Assembly: GCA_949152475.1 (NCBI GenBank)
Contig: OX424557.1
Coordinates: 662,001-726,000 of the forward strand
Length of the DNA: 64,000 nucleotides
Direction: 5' to 3'
DNA from: Terebella lapidaria
Lineage: Eukaryota > Annelida > Polychaeta > Terebellida > Terebellidae
The notes beneath the pieces were generated by a model. The model had not been told where the DNA came from. It made no database searches and was given only the letters and a program-made list of their open reading frames with translations. Every line of letters begins with the position of its first letter. Position 1 is the first letter of the stretch. Positions 10,126 to 20,446 of the stretch are shown piece after piece. The translations under genes and the position numbers were made by a program.

Positions 10126-11312
10126 TCAGCAAATGAAGACTCTGTGGCAACAGTGGGACCAGCTGGAGCTATGTGATGGGCTTCTGTACTGAGCGGCATG
10201 CCGTACCGAGCGGCATGCCAGAATGCGCCAATACATCAACTGGTCGTTCCGCAGGTCCTGAGACATGCCGTCATGAAGGAGGTCCACACTGGCAAGCTGA
10301 TGAGCCACCAAGGAGTCACCAAGACAGTCCACTGACTAAAAGCAAGTATATACTGGCCGGGTATGACGAAGGACGTGGAGCACTGGTGCCGGGAGTGCCT
10401 GAAGTGCAGTGGGAGAAAGCCGCGACCAGGGCCTAACTACCACCCTATGGGAAATCTACCGGTGGGCGATCGGCTGGAAAGGGTGGCCATGGACATTTTG
10501 GAGCCCGGGACGATCACAATTCTGGGAACCAGTATATACTGGTTGTGGGTGATTATTTCACCAAGTGGACTGAGGCCTATGCTCTACCCAACCATGAGGC
10601 TCAGACAGTGGCGGACGTCTTTGTGACCGAGTTCGTGTGCTGCCTGGGGATGCCAGCCAAGATACATAGCGACCAGGGACGAGAGTTCGAGAGCAAGCTT
10701 CTCCTCAAAATAATCAAGATCATAGGAGGGAAGAAGACTCGAACGACCCCTTATCATGCCAAATCAGACGGGATGGTCGAGTCGTTCAACCGGACCTTGC
10801 TGAACCTTCTAGCCGTGGCCGTGGGTGAGAACCATAACGACTGGGACGACCATCTGCCCTACGTGATGGCGACTTACAGAACATCAGTACACGAGAGCAC
10901 CGGATGTACACCATTCCGAATGATGATGGGACGAGAAGCGACCACCCCGTTGGAACTGAGGTAGCAGACAAAACCGGACGATTTGGGAGGACCGGTACCC
11001 AAGTGTGCATCTGCATGCGTCGAATGGGTGAAGGAAGTCACCATACAAGCTCATGAGACCGCCCGAGAGTGCCTAAAACGGCTACGGTGCGACAAAAGCG
11101 CCATCATGACGTCAAATCAGCCGCTCGACATTTTCCGGTGGGCACCTGGGTGATGTATTGGTATCTTCTAAAAGCCAGACCAAAGTTAGGACTAGGGTGG
11201 ACGCGACCTTATCTTGTTGTAAAGTCTCATCTCAGATGGATGGTGTCGATAGAAGATCAACCCGGCGGCAAAATAAAGATGTCCACATCAACAATTTGAA
11301 AAGGTGTTGGTT
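10126..11312 (+). pseudogene. integrase (HHCC, DDE core, GPY/F-like C-terminus)
   Basis: The region starts with LWQQWDQLELCDG and a degraded HTGKLMSHQG (the two His), then HWCRECLKC with the two Cys of the zinc-binding domain in a different frame. The catalytic core (10500-10964) shows VGDYFTKWTEA (first Asp), HSDQGREFE (second Asp) and GMVESFNRTLL (Glu). The C-terminal part (11069-11312) has KLGLGWTRPYLVV, close to the GPY/F signature, and ends HINNLKRCW, as in chromovirus and other gypsy integrases. At least three frameshifts and a stop at 10962-10964 separate the parts. Confidence 0.85.
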
Positions 11313-11436
11313 TACCCCTGAAACTGACCCCTGGATACCCAATCCGGACAATGTGACTTCAGTCCGGACTTCCAGTGTTGACGAGGGACGAGTGGAAACC
11401 AGCCAGAATGCAGTCACAACGATGTAAAAAGCAACG

Positions 11437-11696
11437 GGAGCGTTCGTGGATGAACCGTTTGCAGAAGCAACACTCGTGGAAAAACCATTCGTGGAAGCAC
11501 CACTTGCGGAAGCACCGTTCGCGGAGGTATCATTCGCGGAAGCACGTTTGCGGAAGCATCGTTCGCGGAAGCATCGTTCGCGGAAGAGGACGAAAAACGT
11601 TATTACGTTTCCTAACAATGCATTTTTCCATAAATCCCGGGTCTGTGCCTTTCTTATTTAAACAGGCTGGTCTACGATTCCATCACCACTTCAACC
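11437..11696 (+). promoter_or_regulatory. candidate internal promoter: 15-bp repeats plus TATA-like box
   Basis: Between integrase and the extra 3' ORF lie about ten 15-bp units of the type TTCGCGGAAGCANCG (11437-11590). They belong to the same unit family as in the LTR U3. After an AT-rich spacer there is TATTTAAA at 11655-11662 and, 35 bases later, the ATG at 11697. This mirrors the order repeat array, TATA, start seen in the LTR. It could drive a separate mRNA for the 3' ORF. This is inference from layout. Confidence 0.4.
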
Positions 11697-12691
11697 ATGA
11701 ACACGCCACCTCTGCAAATACTTGACATGCCAATATTTGCAGACAAAACTTCGGGGAGGTACCAGACTTCGACCTTGCAGACTTCCTGCCACTCAACGAG
11801 ATGAGCGACAAGCTTGACAAACTTGACCAGAAGCGGGAACGCTCAAGGAGCCAGGAGCGTCGTGAGGAGCTCCGAGGAAGCCGTCGGTCCCCTGCCCGGA
11901 AGCCTGCACTAAAGAGAGGACGACGTTGGTGCAGCGCCTGCCGGATCCATGTGACAGCCGACATGTAGCGACCAAGCACAGCCAGAAGGAGGGGCGGCAC
12001 CTGTGCAAGTTTTGCACCCAGCGATTCGTCCGCCGAGCAGACAGAGACCGGCATGAGGTGTCTCGTGCGAACGGCAACACCCTGAAGCCAGGATGAAGGA
12101 GGGCGGCTAACGACATGCCCGTGTCCAGCCCCGGGATAGCCCGGCCACTGTGCCTGCCCCTGAGCTGGAGACTGTGAGCTTTGCAGCAAGCCGGACGACC
12201 AGCCCCCAGCTGTCGAGCACCCGAGAGGACGCCTCCAGTCAGGCGGATGCCCCGAGACAGGAGGACGCCTCAAGCCCTGAGGATGACCCACCAGGGAGGA
12301 GGAGCCGGGGTCCAAGCAGGAGCGGCGAGAGGAGAAGTCCCCGGAGGCCCCCAACCCCGAGGACGACGGACCCCCCGCTCCCAGGGACTCTGTATCAGCC
12401 TACAAGCCATTGGACTTGAATTGGTTCCTCAAGCCAGTTCCAGAGACCGAGGAGAAGCTGCGGCCGTACGTCGAGGGCCTGGGCAGAGCCGTCACTGCCA
12501 AAGAGAGTGCCCTGGAAGACCTGGCGTCAACCCTGGCGACCGGTCGACGACAGCTGAGCCAGGCGGAGGCTCAGCTACAGGCCAAGGTGGAGCAGCCAGC
12601 TCCAGCTCGCCGAGACTTCCGAGAGCGAGGTGGAGAGACAGTAGGGCGGAGGGAGAGGGCCCTCGGACGACAGGAAGTGATGAGAGGATAA
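11697..12691 (+). pseudogene. accessory 3' ORF: acidic/RS region, two C2H2-like fingers, coiled coil
   Basis: The ATG at 11697 opens MNTPPLQILDMPIF. After an apparent one-base shift near 11755 the next frame reads EVPDFDLADFLPLNEMSDKL, then a Lys/Arg/Ser-rich stretch. Near 11935-11990 is a finger-like CSACRIHVTAD with HVATKH in the neighbouring frame. A second one, CKFCTQRFVRRADRDRHE, lies at 12012-12065 and its second His position is altered. A Pro/Ser/Glu-rich stretch follows. From 12410 comes a clean 93-codon frame (MDLNWFLKPVPETEEKL...) with heptad-like Leu/Ala spacing, probably a coiled coil. No signal peptide, membrane segment or furin site is seen, so it is not an env. It is not a known gypsy domain that I recognise, and it is now broken by frameshifts. 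Confidence 0.5.
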
Positions 12692-12736
12692 GGCCGTGAG
12701 AAGACAGAAAAAGGATCAACAGGGACGTTGATCTCC

Positions 12737-12750
12737 AGAAAAGGTGGAGT
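12737..12750 (+). other. polypurine tract
   Basis: AGAAAAGGTGGAG lies directly upstream of the 3' LTR, the expected place and composition for the primer of plus-strand synthesis. It fixes the left edge of the 3' LTR to within a few bases. Confidence 0.7.
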
Positions 12751-13493
12751 TGTAACAGAACCGATACAATGGAGCGCGCCAAAAACGTTCGCTAGGTACG
12801 GTCACGTGATTGCAGAAGTCATTCGAGGAGGCACCATTCGCGGAAGAACCGTTCGCGGATGCAGCCATCTCCACGTGGTAATGATCGCGGAAGAGTCGTT
12901 CGTGGACGAGGATGCGCACGCAGCCACCCTGGCTATATAAGGGCGAGCAGACGGCCGCTCAGTGAGCACTGCAACAGCGACATCGACCGTGAGATCGTCA
13001 CCGCCATGACCAAAGGACTCGACGACCTCTGTGCAGACGACTCTTCAGGGCCTTTGAGTCAGCGGGATTTCGACTAACTACCTGAAGAAACCAATCAACT
13101 AAACGGGACGGAAAATTTCAACGGGACGGGACGGAGAGAAGCCTTCGGCGAAGAACTCTTTTAAGTTGTGCCCTCGTGCACTATTATTTTTAACGTGATC
13201 ATACAGTGCTCCATGTCTGAACTTCATATCTGTACGTCACATGGGTGACCGACAATTCCATTGCAAGTTGCTGTTTTGATGTTGATAAATCTTCATTTAT
13301 TCACGTCTGAGTTGATTCTTGCCTGAGTAAGAAGGTGAGCTACTGAGTGATGCACCGAAAATAGTGAGCACCTTTTAGTGACGGCTCTCGAATCACAACG
13401 AGCGGGAGTTACGAAAGTCTATACGATCAGGAGGCGGGATTTTTGGGCAGACAAAAACACAACAACAAGTCATATCTTCTAAACGTCACAACT
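12751..13493 (+). repeat. 3' LTR of the gypsy element
   Basis: This matches the 5' LTR from TGTAACAG to GTCACAACT, including the TATATAA box, the CTCAGTGAGCACTGCAACAG segment and the long AT-rich U5. It has fewer 15-bp U3 units than the 5' copy and small indels (for example the TCCTTCTTCAGG region is shortened). The short frames across it are LTR sequence, not genes. Confidence 0.85.
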
Positions 13494-13498
13494 GACTG

Positions 13499-13780
13499 AC
13501 AAGGTTCTACAGTATTTTGCTGCATGGAGAGCCAGCATCTGCATGGGTGCAGGTGAGGGGAAAAAAAGTTAGCCCAATGGCTAAGATAGGTTACCGGACA
13601 ATATATAAGAGCATCCCGTGGCCTGGAAAATAAGGTCACTGGTCAAATTCAAAGTCACGAGAGTATTCAGCATATATGATTTCCTATATGTTCACAATTG
13701 ATTACTAAACGGTAAATTCAATAATAAGAGAGATATTAGTCATTATGTCCTGTGACCTTGAAAATGAAATCAAAAGTCAA
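13499..13780 (+). repeat. R1 tail, then hairpin-element 5' end with 1.5 satellite monomers
   Basis: The R1 tail resumes (CATCTGCATGGGTGCAGG, about 13537). At 13568 the 5' terminal sequence TTAGCCCAATGGCTAA, a small hairpin, is followed by GATAGGTTACCGGACAATAT. One full and one partial copy of the 134-bp satellite follow to 13780, where the next R1 copy begins. Confidence 0.6.
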
Positions 13781-14480
13781 ACTAGACATAAAAGCCAATA
13801 GGCTTTGTGGCATCCCCCAATTTTCTTTTCTATTCTAATGGTGAAACTTGACTGATGTTATAATACTTGTACCAGGATTATTGAACACAGGTGGAAGTGA
13901 GAGTTCAAATTATAGCAGTTGCTCACTAGACAAATGCCCATCAGATATTTGCCATCAGAGTATACTTATTCAGTGTGTTCCTGGCTTTACATAATATTCT
14001 TCAGGTACTATTGACACATTGAAAACAATATGTTTGTAAAGAATCGCCTGTCATGATCTCTTTTAATCATATTTCAAGGACATCTCAATAAGTATTAAAT
14101 GTACAGACATGACAGATGTTCAAATGAAAATTTCTACATTCATAATACAAGCAAAAAGGAACTTATTCTGGGTTCTAGCTAAGTAAAACAATGCTAATTT
14201 GGTCAGTTCATGTGAAATACAGCTAGAAAACAAAACAATGGATGTAGTTTCAACCAGATAAACACAGTGCTGTTTGAGCTGAATACAATCGACTGGCAAC
14301 CAAGGCACAGGCAGACCTTCAAAGCTGGTGTCTTCAGCTTGGCTCATCATTATATAACCACCTATTGTTTTCTTTAGGAAGGTAAGGAGGGCATTGTTCC
14401 AACCTGTTGGTGTTAGTATAGTAAACTGAGGTGAGGGGACAGGAGAGGGGGGGGGCAGGGCATACAAGTCACTGATACAT
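13781..14480 (+). repeat. dispersed repeat R1, copy 2 (diverged)
   Basis: This starts with the same head as copies 1 and 3 (one change in the palindrome: AAAGCCAATAGGCTTT). It shares body segments such as AAAACAATGCTAATTTGGTCA and CATTCATAATACAAGCAAA, but is much more diverged than copies 1 and 3 are from each other. No gene seen. Confidence 0.55.
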
Positions 14481-14861
14481 TGCTACATTTATATGCAGAT
14501 TAGACAGGCTGACAGTGGGGGTGGGGGAGGGGGTTGGGTATTGCCTTATCACTTACTGAACTGATTGAACAGGTGATGTAATTAACTGCAGGTTGTGTAG
14601 ATCAGTGGCAGTCTGATAGGCAAGTTTACTGTTTGCTGGACATGTATAGATAATCGGTCAGTGGGATTGTCTGCTGGACATTGCTTATCACAAGGCATTC
14701 AAGCGATGAATCAGCAAAAATTCTTTCAAGCTCTAGGTTGAAGGTCGTTTGACGGATTGATCCCAAAATCAATAGGGTTCTTCTCTGGTGGTATATGATT
14801 CCTATGCAATGATTTGCAGCCATGGCAAAAAATTGATTCCTATGCAATGATTTGCAGCCAT
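14481..14861. other. unannotated stretch with a short duplication
   Basis: G-rich low-complexity sequence (about 14505-14545) is followed by ordinary AT-rich sequence. Near 14795-14870 a segment of about 35 bp (ATTCCTATGCAATGATTTGC plus AGCCATGGCAAAAA) occurs twice in tandem. Nothing else recognised. Confidence 0.4.
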
Positions 14862-15108
14862 GGCAAAAATACTTTTTGAGTTATCATCCGGAAACCAAGT
14901 GTCAAAAAATCAACATTGACTTCATCCTAACGGACCTCACGGACCTCGGATCCGGCTCAAAAACAATAGGGTTCTTCCACATATCATTTCTGACCAGTGG
15001 TGAAAAATTGGCAAAGGCAAACTAAAGTTATCTTCCGGACACCAAACGACGGAAGAAAAAAAAATGACGAAAACATAAGGCCTCCCGATTTTCAATCGGG
15101 ATGCCTAA
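14862..15108 (+). repeat. Helitron-like 3' end with AATCGGGA hairpin
   Basis: The segment ends with GGACACCAAACGACGGAAG, an A-run, ACATAAGGCCTCCCGATTTT, CAATCGGGATGCCTAA. The last part forms a stem (GGC.TCCCGATT / AATCGGGA.GCC) and is followed by CTAA and then T. The same terminus is found at 18950-18985, 19491-19526 and 33855-33894. Confidence 0.6.
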
Positions 15109-16290
15109 TTGAAGGCATCAGAATATTAGCCATTTTGTCCTGTGAGACCTTGAAAATGAGGTCAAAGGTCAAATTCAAGGTCACGCAAATATTCAGCATA
15201 TATCATTTCCTATATGTCCACAATTGATTCCTAATCTGTAAAGTTGATAACAAGCAAGATATTAGCCAATCTGTGCTCTGACCTTCAAAATGAGGTCAAA
15301 GGTCAAATTCAAGGTCATGACAATATTCAGCATATATCATTTCCTACATGACTACAATTGATTCTCAAGTTGTAAAGTCGATAAAAAGCGAGATATTAGC
15401 CGTTTTGTTCTTTGGTCTTGAAAATGAGGTCAAAGGTCAAATCCAAGGTTATCAGAATATTTGGACTATATCTTTTCCTATATGTCCACAATTGACTCCT
15501 AAGCTGTGAAATCGATAATGAGCGAGATATCAGCCATTTTGTACTCTGACCTTGAAAATGAGGTCAAAGGTAAAATTCAAGGTTATCAAATTATCGGGCA
15601 TAAATCATTTCCTATACGTCCACAATTTAGTCCCAAGCTGTAAAGTGGATAATGAGCGAGATATCAGCCATTTTGTGCTTTGACCTTTAAAATGACTTCA
15701 AAGGTCATTTCAAGGTCATCATAATATCCAGCATATATCATTTTCTATATGTCCACAATTGATTCCTAAGCTGATAAGTCGATAACAAGCGAGATATTAG
15801 CCATTTTGTGCTTTGACCTTGAAAATGAGGTCAAGGGTCAAATTCAGGGTCGCGAGAATATCTAGCATATATCATTTCTTGTATGTCCACAATTGATTCC
15901 CAAGCTATAAAGTAAATAATAAGCAAGATATAAGCCATTTTGCGCTCTGACCTTGAAAATTAGGTCAAGGTCAAATTCAAGGTCATCAGAATATTCGGCA
16001 TACATCATTTCCTATATGTGCACAATTTAGTCCCAAGCTGTAAAGTGGATAATAAGTGAGATATCAGCCATTTTGCTCTTTGACCTTGAAAATGAGGTCA
16101 GAGGTCAAAGTCATCATAATATTCAGGCTATATTATTTCCTATAAGTGCACAATTGATTCCGAAGCTATGAAGTTGATAATAAGGTCAAAGGTCAAATTC
16201 AAGGTCATGACAATAATCAGCATATATCATTTCCTATGTGTCCACAATTGATTCCTTGTCTCTAATCTCAATATTAAGTGAGATATTAGG
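15109..16290 (+). repeat. satellite array A (~134-bp monomer, about 9 copies)
   Basis: The tandem monomers contain CAGCATATATCATTTCCTAT, CACAATTGATTCCTAAGCTG, GCGAGATATTAGCCATTTTG and a receptor-like segment TGACCTTGAAAATGAGGTCA then AAGGTCAAATTCAAGGTCA. Monomers differ by substitutions and small indels, so this is an older array than B. No coding potential. Confidence 0.85.
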
Positions 16291-17593
16291 CATTATGTGT
16301 CCCATTATAAAGCATAGGAGAATTTAACATGGGAAAGACCATTTGAGCCTCCTTCGAGAAAATGAAAATGGCCGCCACACGCTGACCAGCGATTCAGGGG
16401 TATGTGAGGGCGATCATTTGAAATGAAAATCTCAAAACTGTCTGAACAGTTTTTGAGAAAATGACTGCCAAAGTCAGAAATTGGCCGTTTTTTTTGGCGA
16501 AAATGGCCACCATTTTGAAATAAAAGCGAAAATTAAAAAAAAAAAACAAAGGCTAAGACAGGTTAACGGACAATTTTGGTTTGGCCATGGCAGCATTGGC
16601 AGGTAACAGATCTTGAGATTTACCAATCAAGGTTCGCAGTGTGAACAAATGACCTTGAGATTTACCAATCAAGGTCATCTGTGTGAACTTCGATGTCACC
16701 ATTACATGTATTTGTGTGGCATTTGATATTCTATATGTTCATAATACAAAGATATATCTGGGTGGAATCGTTTAGGCCGCTCAGGTCAATATACACATTA
16801 CGAGTCAGACATTTGGCACTCAAGCTCATTTGACGTCGAGTTCAAGGTCATCATTAGTTGTGCCATATATGTCTTGCTATATGTTCACAATGCAAATATG
16901 AGCTCTATCTGCAAGCATTTCATCTATAGAGGCAAATCTGGGCATTTTTTTTTACCCCAAAATGGTGTTTTCACCTTTCAAGGTCATCAAAGGTCAAATT
17001 CAAGGTCACTACACAAATCGCCATATATGACTTCCCATTTGAAAGTGCCAATTTCTAAGCTCTATCTTCAAGCGTTCTATGAGTACAATCCTGGCAGCTC
17101 CCATTATGAAGGAAAAAAGTGCTGAAAATTTTCAAAGTCCAAAATCTTTTTCAAAGGGTGAAAATTTTTTTGCCTAGAAATGGCCCAAAATGGATAGTAA
17201 TGCGATCTGGGGCAAAAATTCAAAATGGCCGCCACACGCAGACCGGCGATTCAAGAGCAACCAAACTTATACACATCACAGAGGTACATAAGGGGAATCT
17301 TTTGGAACAAAAATCTCAAATCTGATCAGACAGTTTTTGAGAAAATGGCCGCCAAAGTCCAAAATTGACTGTTTTTCGACGAAAACGGCCGCCATTTTGA
17401 AAAAATTTAAAAATAAAAAAACTAAAAAATACCTCCTTCTCGAATTATTTTAAGGTATATTTTCCCAAATTTTCAGGAAGATTGGACCGTACACTTTAAA
17501 GCTAAAAATGTGGACGGACGACGACGGACGGACGGACGGACGACGGACGCAACGCCATGGCAATAGGTTATCGGACCATAGGTCCGGTAACCT
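16291..17593 (+). mobile_element. Helentron-like modules with 3' hairpin at 17565-17593
   Basis: The first part (16291-16540) is a module beginning TGTCCCATTATAAAGCATAG with ATGGCCGCCACACGC and poly-A. From 16541 a new 5' end (AAAGGCTAAGACAGGTTAAC, then GGACAATTTTGG) leads into diverged receptor-site repeats, a second ATGGCCGCCACACGCAGAC module and a GACGGACG microsatellite. The terminal hairpin AGGTTATCGGACC-ATA-GGTCCGGTAACCT closes it. There is no transposase. I infer a non-autonomous rolling-circle-type element from the terminal structure. Confidence 0.5.
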
Positions 17594-17780
17594 AAGAATA
17601 GCCCCCTCTTGAAATATTTTTAGGTATTTTTGTGCCAAATTTCAGAAAGATCTGATCGTAAACTTTAAGGATAAAAATGTGGACGGTCGACGCAAACGAC
17701 GCGGACGACGTCAACGACAACGAACGACGGACATAACGCCATGACAGTAGGTAATCGACCATAGGTCCGGTAACCTGAAA
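17594..17780 (+). repeat. second, truncated copy of the hairpin 3' end
   Basis: This repeats the last ~180 bp of the preceding module (CCCCTCTTGAAATATTTTTA, then a GACG-rich microsatellite) and ends TAGGTCCGGTAACCT. The left arm of the hairpin has decayed (AGGTAATCGACC). Confidence 0.6.
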
Positions 17781-18008
17781 ATACACCCGAAAAAGTTTTT
17801 CTCCTGGAAATTGCCTGAATCAAATTATGACATAGACAGGAATCGCCCGATGTTTTTCTCCAAAATGGCCTCTGGCGGCCATCTTGGATTTCGGATCTCG
17901 CCGAAAATCAATAGTTTGAAGCAAAGTATTTCGGATAAGCTGTGAGTTTCGGAAAGATAACTTAAGGCGTTCAAGAGTTAAGATTCGGAAACCAAACGGC
18001 GGAAGAAA
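17781..18008 (+). repeat. repeat shared with 33590-33810
   Basis: TGCCTGAATCAAATTATGAC, GGCGGCCATCTTGGATTTCG and GGAAACCAAACGGCGGAAGA followed by an A-run also occur, in the same order, at 33600-33810. At 33845 that copy continues into the AATCGGGA hairpin end, whereas here the hairpin is missing. Confidence 0.65.
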
Positions 18009-18533
18009 AAAAAATAGCCCAAGGACTAAGATAGGTTACCAGAAATTTTGGTTTCAAGCATTGTAGGTGACATATGACTTTGAGATTTACCAGTCGAGGT
18101 CATCTTCGTTTCAATGTCTTCATTAGGTATGCTGCACATGACTTCATACATATTCATAATACAAACATATAAGATTTATCAACAAGTATCTTGTCTGTAG
18201 AGGCAAATTTACACATGCCAGGTCAGGCAAGATTTTGAGATTTGCCCTTCAAGGTCATTTAAGGTCAAGTTGAGGTCACCAAAAGATGTGCCATATATAC
18301 ATGACTTTTTATAGGATTATACGCAATCTTAACCTGTATGTGCAAGTGTTTAAGCCTCAGAAGCCACTTACAGATTTCAAATCAGACATTTAGCACTCAA
18401 GGTCATCCAAGGTCAAGATCAAGGTCATCATTAGTTGTTCCATATACCGGTACTTCCAATATGTTCATAATGCAAACTAAAGCTATATCTACATGCATTT
18501 CATCTCAGAGGCCACTTTACATATTTCAATTCA
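18009..18533 (+). repeat. hairpin-element 5' end and diverged receptor-site repeats
   Basis: ATAGCCCAAGGACTAAGATA then GGTTACCAG matches the 5' ends at 13568 and 25519. Downstream are irregular copies of a unit with ACTCAAGGTCATCCAAGGTC and GTTCATAATGCAAAC, a relative of the satellite with AGGTCA half-sites but a different spacing. Confidence 0.5.
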
Positions 18534-19610
18534 GACATTTAGCACTCAAGGTCATCCAAAGTCAAGATCAAGGTCATCACTAGTTGTTCCATATATGATT
18601 TCCTATACGTTCATAAGGCAAACCTAAGCTCTATCTACATGCATTTCACCTGCAGGAGCACAGTTTTTGAGAAAACGGCAGTCAAAGTCCAAAATTGGGC
18701 ATTTTTGCAATGAAAATGGCCGCCATTTCGAGGAAAATGCCAAAATATAAAAACAAAAAAAAACAAAAAAATATTCCCGGGAATATTTTTAGCTATTTTT
18801 GTGCAAAATTTCAGAAAGATTCGACCGTGAGCTTTGAAGATAAAAATGTGGATGGACGACGGATGACGGACGCACGGACGCCGAACGCAACGCCATGCCA
18901 ATAGGTTATCGGACCATAGGTCTGGTAACCTAAAAACAGACAAAAACATAAGGCCTCACGATTTTCAATCGGGATGCCTAATAAAAGACAATGTGTCGCC
19001 AAGACAACCCACGAGCTTCGAACATGAAGCGGCCAAAACGGGTAGATATGGAGTACAATAGCAGCCATTTAGCAGACATTTAGCACTCAAGGTCATCCAA
19101 AGTCAAGATCAAGGTCATCACTAGTTGTTCCATATATGATTTCCTATACGTTCATAAGGCAAACCTAAGCTCTATCTACATGCATTTCACCTGCAGGAGC
19201 ACAGTTTTTGAGAAAACGGCAGTCAAAGTCCAAAATTGGGCATTTTTGCAATGAAAATGGCCGCCATTTCGAGGAAAATGCCAAAATATAAAAACAAAAA
19301 AAAACAAAAAAATATTCCCGGGAATATTTTTAGCTATTTTTGTGCAAAATTTCAGAAAGATTCGACCGTGAGCTTTGAAGATAAAAATGTGGATGGACGA
19401 CGGATGACGGACGCACGGACGCCGAACGCAACGCCATGCCAATAGGTTATCGGACCATAGGTCTGGTAACCTAAAAACAGACAAAAACATAAGGCCTCAC
19501 GATTTTCAATCGGGATGCCTAATAAAAGACAATGTGTCGCCAAGACAACCCACGAGCTTCGAACATGAAGCGGCCAAAACGGGTAGATATGGAGTACAAT
19601 AGCAGCCGAA
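18534..19610 (+). repeat. 541-bp tandem duplication
   Basis: The block from GACATTTAGCACTCAAGG to GTACAATAGCAGCC occurs twice, offset by 541 bp, with no difference that I could find by eye. Each copy contains the receptor-site unit, a CCGCCATTTCGAGG module, a GACG microsatellite, the AGGTTATCGGACC hairpin and then the AATCGGGA hairpin terminus. This is either a very recent duplication or an assembly duplication. Confidence 0.8.
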
Positions 19611-20000
19611 ATTCCTATCGCAATCTTTGGGCAAAATCGCCACACATACTTACCTCTGATTTTGGAGTCAATTTGTTGGCGGGCCTTCATTCGCCAGCCA
19701 CACATGAAATATGGGTGAACTAAACTAAAGATAGCGGGTTAGCGGGCCTTCATTTGCCAGCCACACATGAAATATGGGTGAACTAAACTAAAGATGGAGT
19801 GCATAAAGACGGCCTAGTTCCTTGAACCAGAAGGCTCAAAATCTAAGCTAAAAGGGCAAGAAATCGAAAATTTCAAATTCACTTTCATTTTTATGCTATG
19901 CATACTTACCTCTGATTTTGGAATCGATTGTTAGCGGGCCTTCAATCGCCAGCCACACATGAAATATTGGTGAACCAAACAAAAACGAAGTTTGTGCTGG
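19611..20000. repeat. three ~70-bp direct repeats next to the DIRS element
   Basis: The unit GCGGGCCTTCATTCGCCAGC, CACACATGAAATATGGGTGAAC occurs at about 19679, 19742 and 19935. ACTTACCTCTGATTTTGGA precedes two of the three. It abuts the 3' side of the minus-strand DIRS-like element, so it may be part of that element's split or terminal repeats. No ORF. Confidence 0.5.
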
Positions 20001-20135
20001 TAAATGGAGTTACCTGAGCAGTTCACCCTCCATGTGGTTGCATAATCCACTGCTTCCTGGTTCACGTTTGTCCACTGCTTCCTAGTTCACAACTGCCTTG
20101 ATCCACATAGCTATGTTGTTCTTCCAAACTTGTCC

Positions 20136-20446
20136 TTAAGTAGTAGAAAATTGTAGAAATAGACGTGAGTCAGCTGACCTAGCTGACTTCGTCCACTTCA
20201 AGTAGACACGCAACACACAAGCCGAGCAAAGGCTAAGTTCAGCCCGGTCAGATTTCAGTTGAAAGAGTGAATGGACAGAGAACATTCCCGTCCCTGCATC
20301 CAGGGAACATGGAGACTCAGTCTTAGCCAAGAAACCGAGATCATACTGGAGAGTGGCATATGTCCAGTCCTCAGGGTGTAAAATTTCGGCTGACAAACCA
20401 TGCAGCTCACTGACCTAAGTGCAACTCTGTCTATACTAAGGTTCAT
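20136..20446 (-). pseudogene. tyrosine recombinase fragment of the DIRS-like element
   Basis: Frames read SIDRVALRSVSELHGL (one shift), EILHPEDWTYATLQYDLGF, then LCSACVLRVYLKWTKSARS. They resemble the region around the first catalytic Arg (..R(V/I)SELHAL..) and the CPVRALREYL helix of DIRS recombinases. The C-terminal HxxR and Tyr boxes are not recognisable downstream (below 20130), where frames are broken and then replaced by direct repeats. The enzyme would have inserted circular cDNA; this copy cannot. Confidence 0.6.

Larger units (their letters stand above)
4907..13493 (+). mobile_element. Ty3/gypsy-type LTR retrotransposon, decayed
   Basis: Two similar LTRs (4907-5687 and 12751-13493) flank an internal region. 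In order it carries a tRNA-type primer site, Gag capsid-like and CCHC knuckle segments, aspartic protease, reverse transcriptase, integrase with HHCC, DDE and GPY/F-like parts, an extra 3' ORF, and a polypurine tract. The order protease-RT-integrase defines Ty3/gypsy. GACTG lies directly outside both ends (4902-4906 and 13494-13498), a candidate 5-bp target duplication. Every coding part has stops or frameshifts, and the RT thumb and RNase H are missing, so the copy cannot move by itself. The LTRs have diverged by many substitutions and by repeat-number differences in U3, indicating an old insertion. Confidence 0.88.

Noticed and set aside
11697..12691. env gene of an endogenous retrovirus
   Set aside because: No signal peptide, glycosylated ectodomain, cleavage site or membrane anchor in any frame; the content is finger-like and coiled coil.
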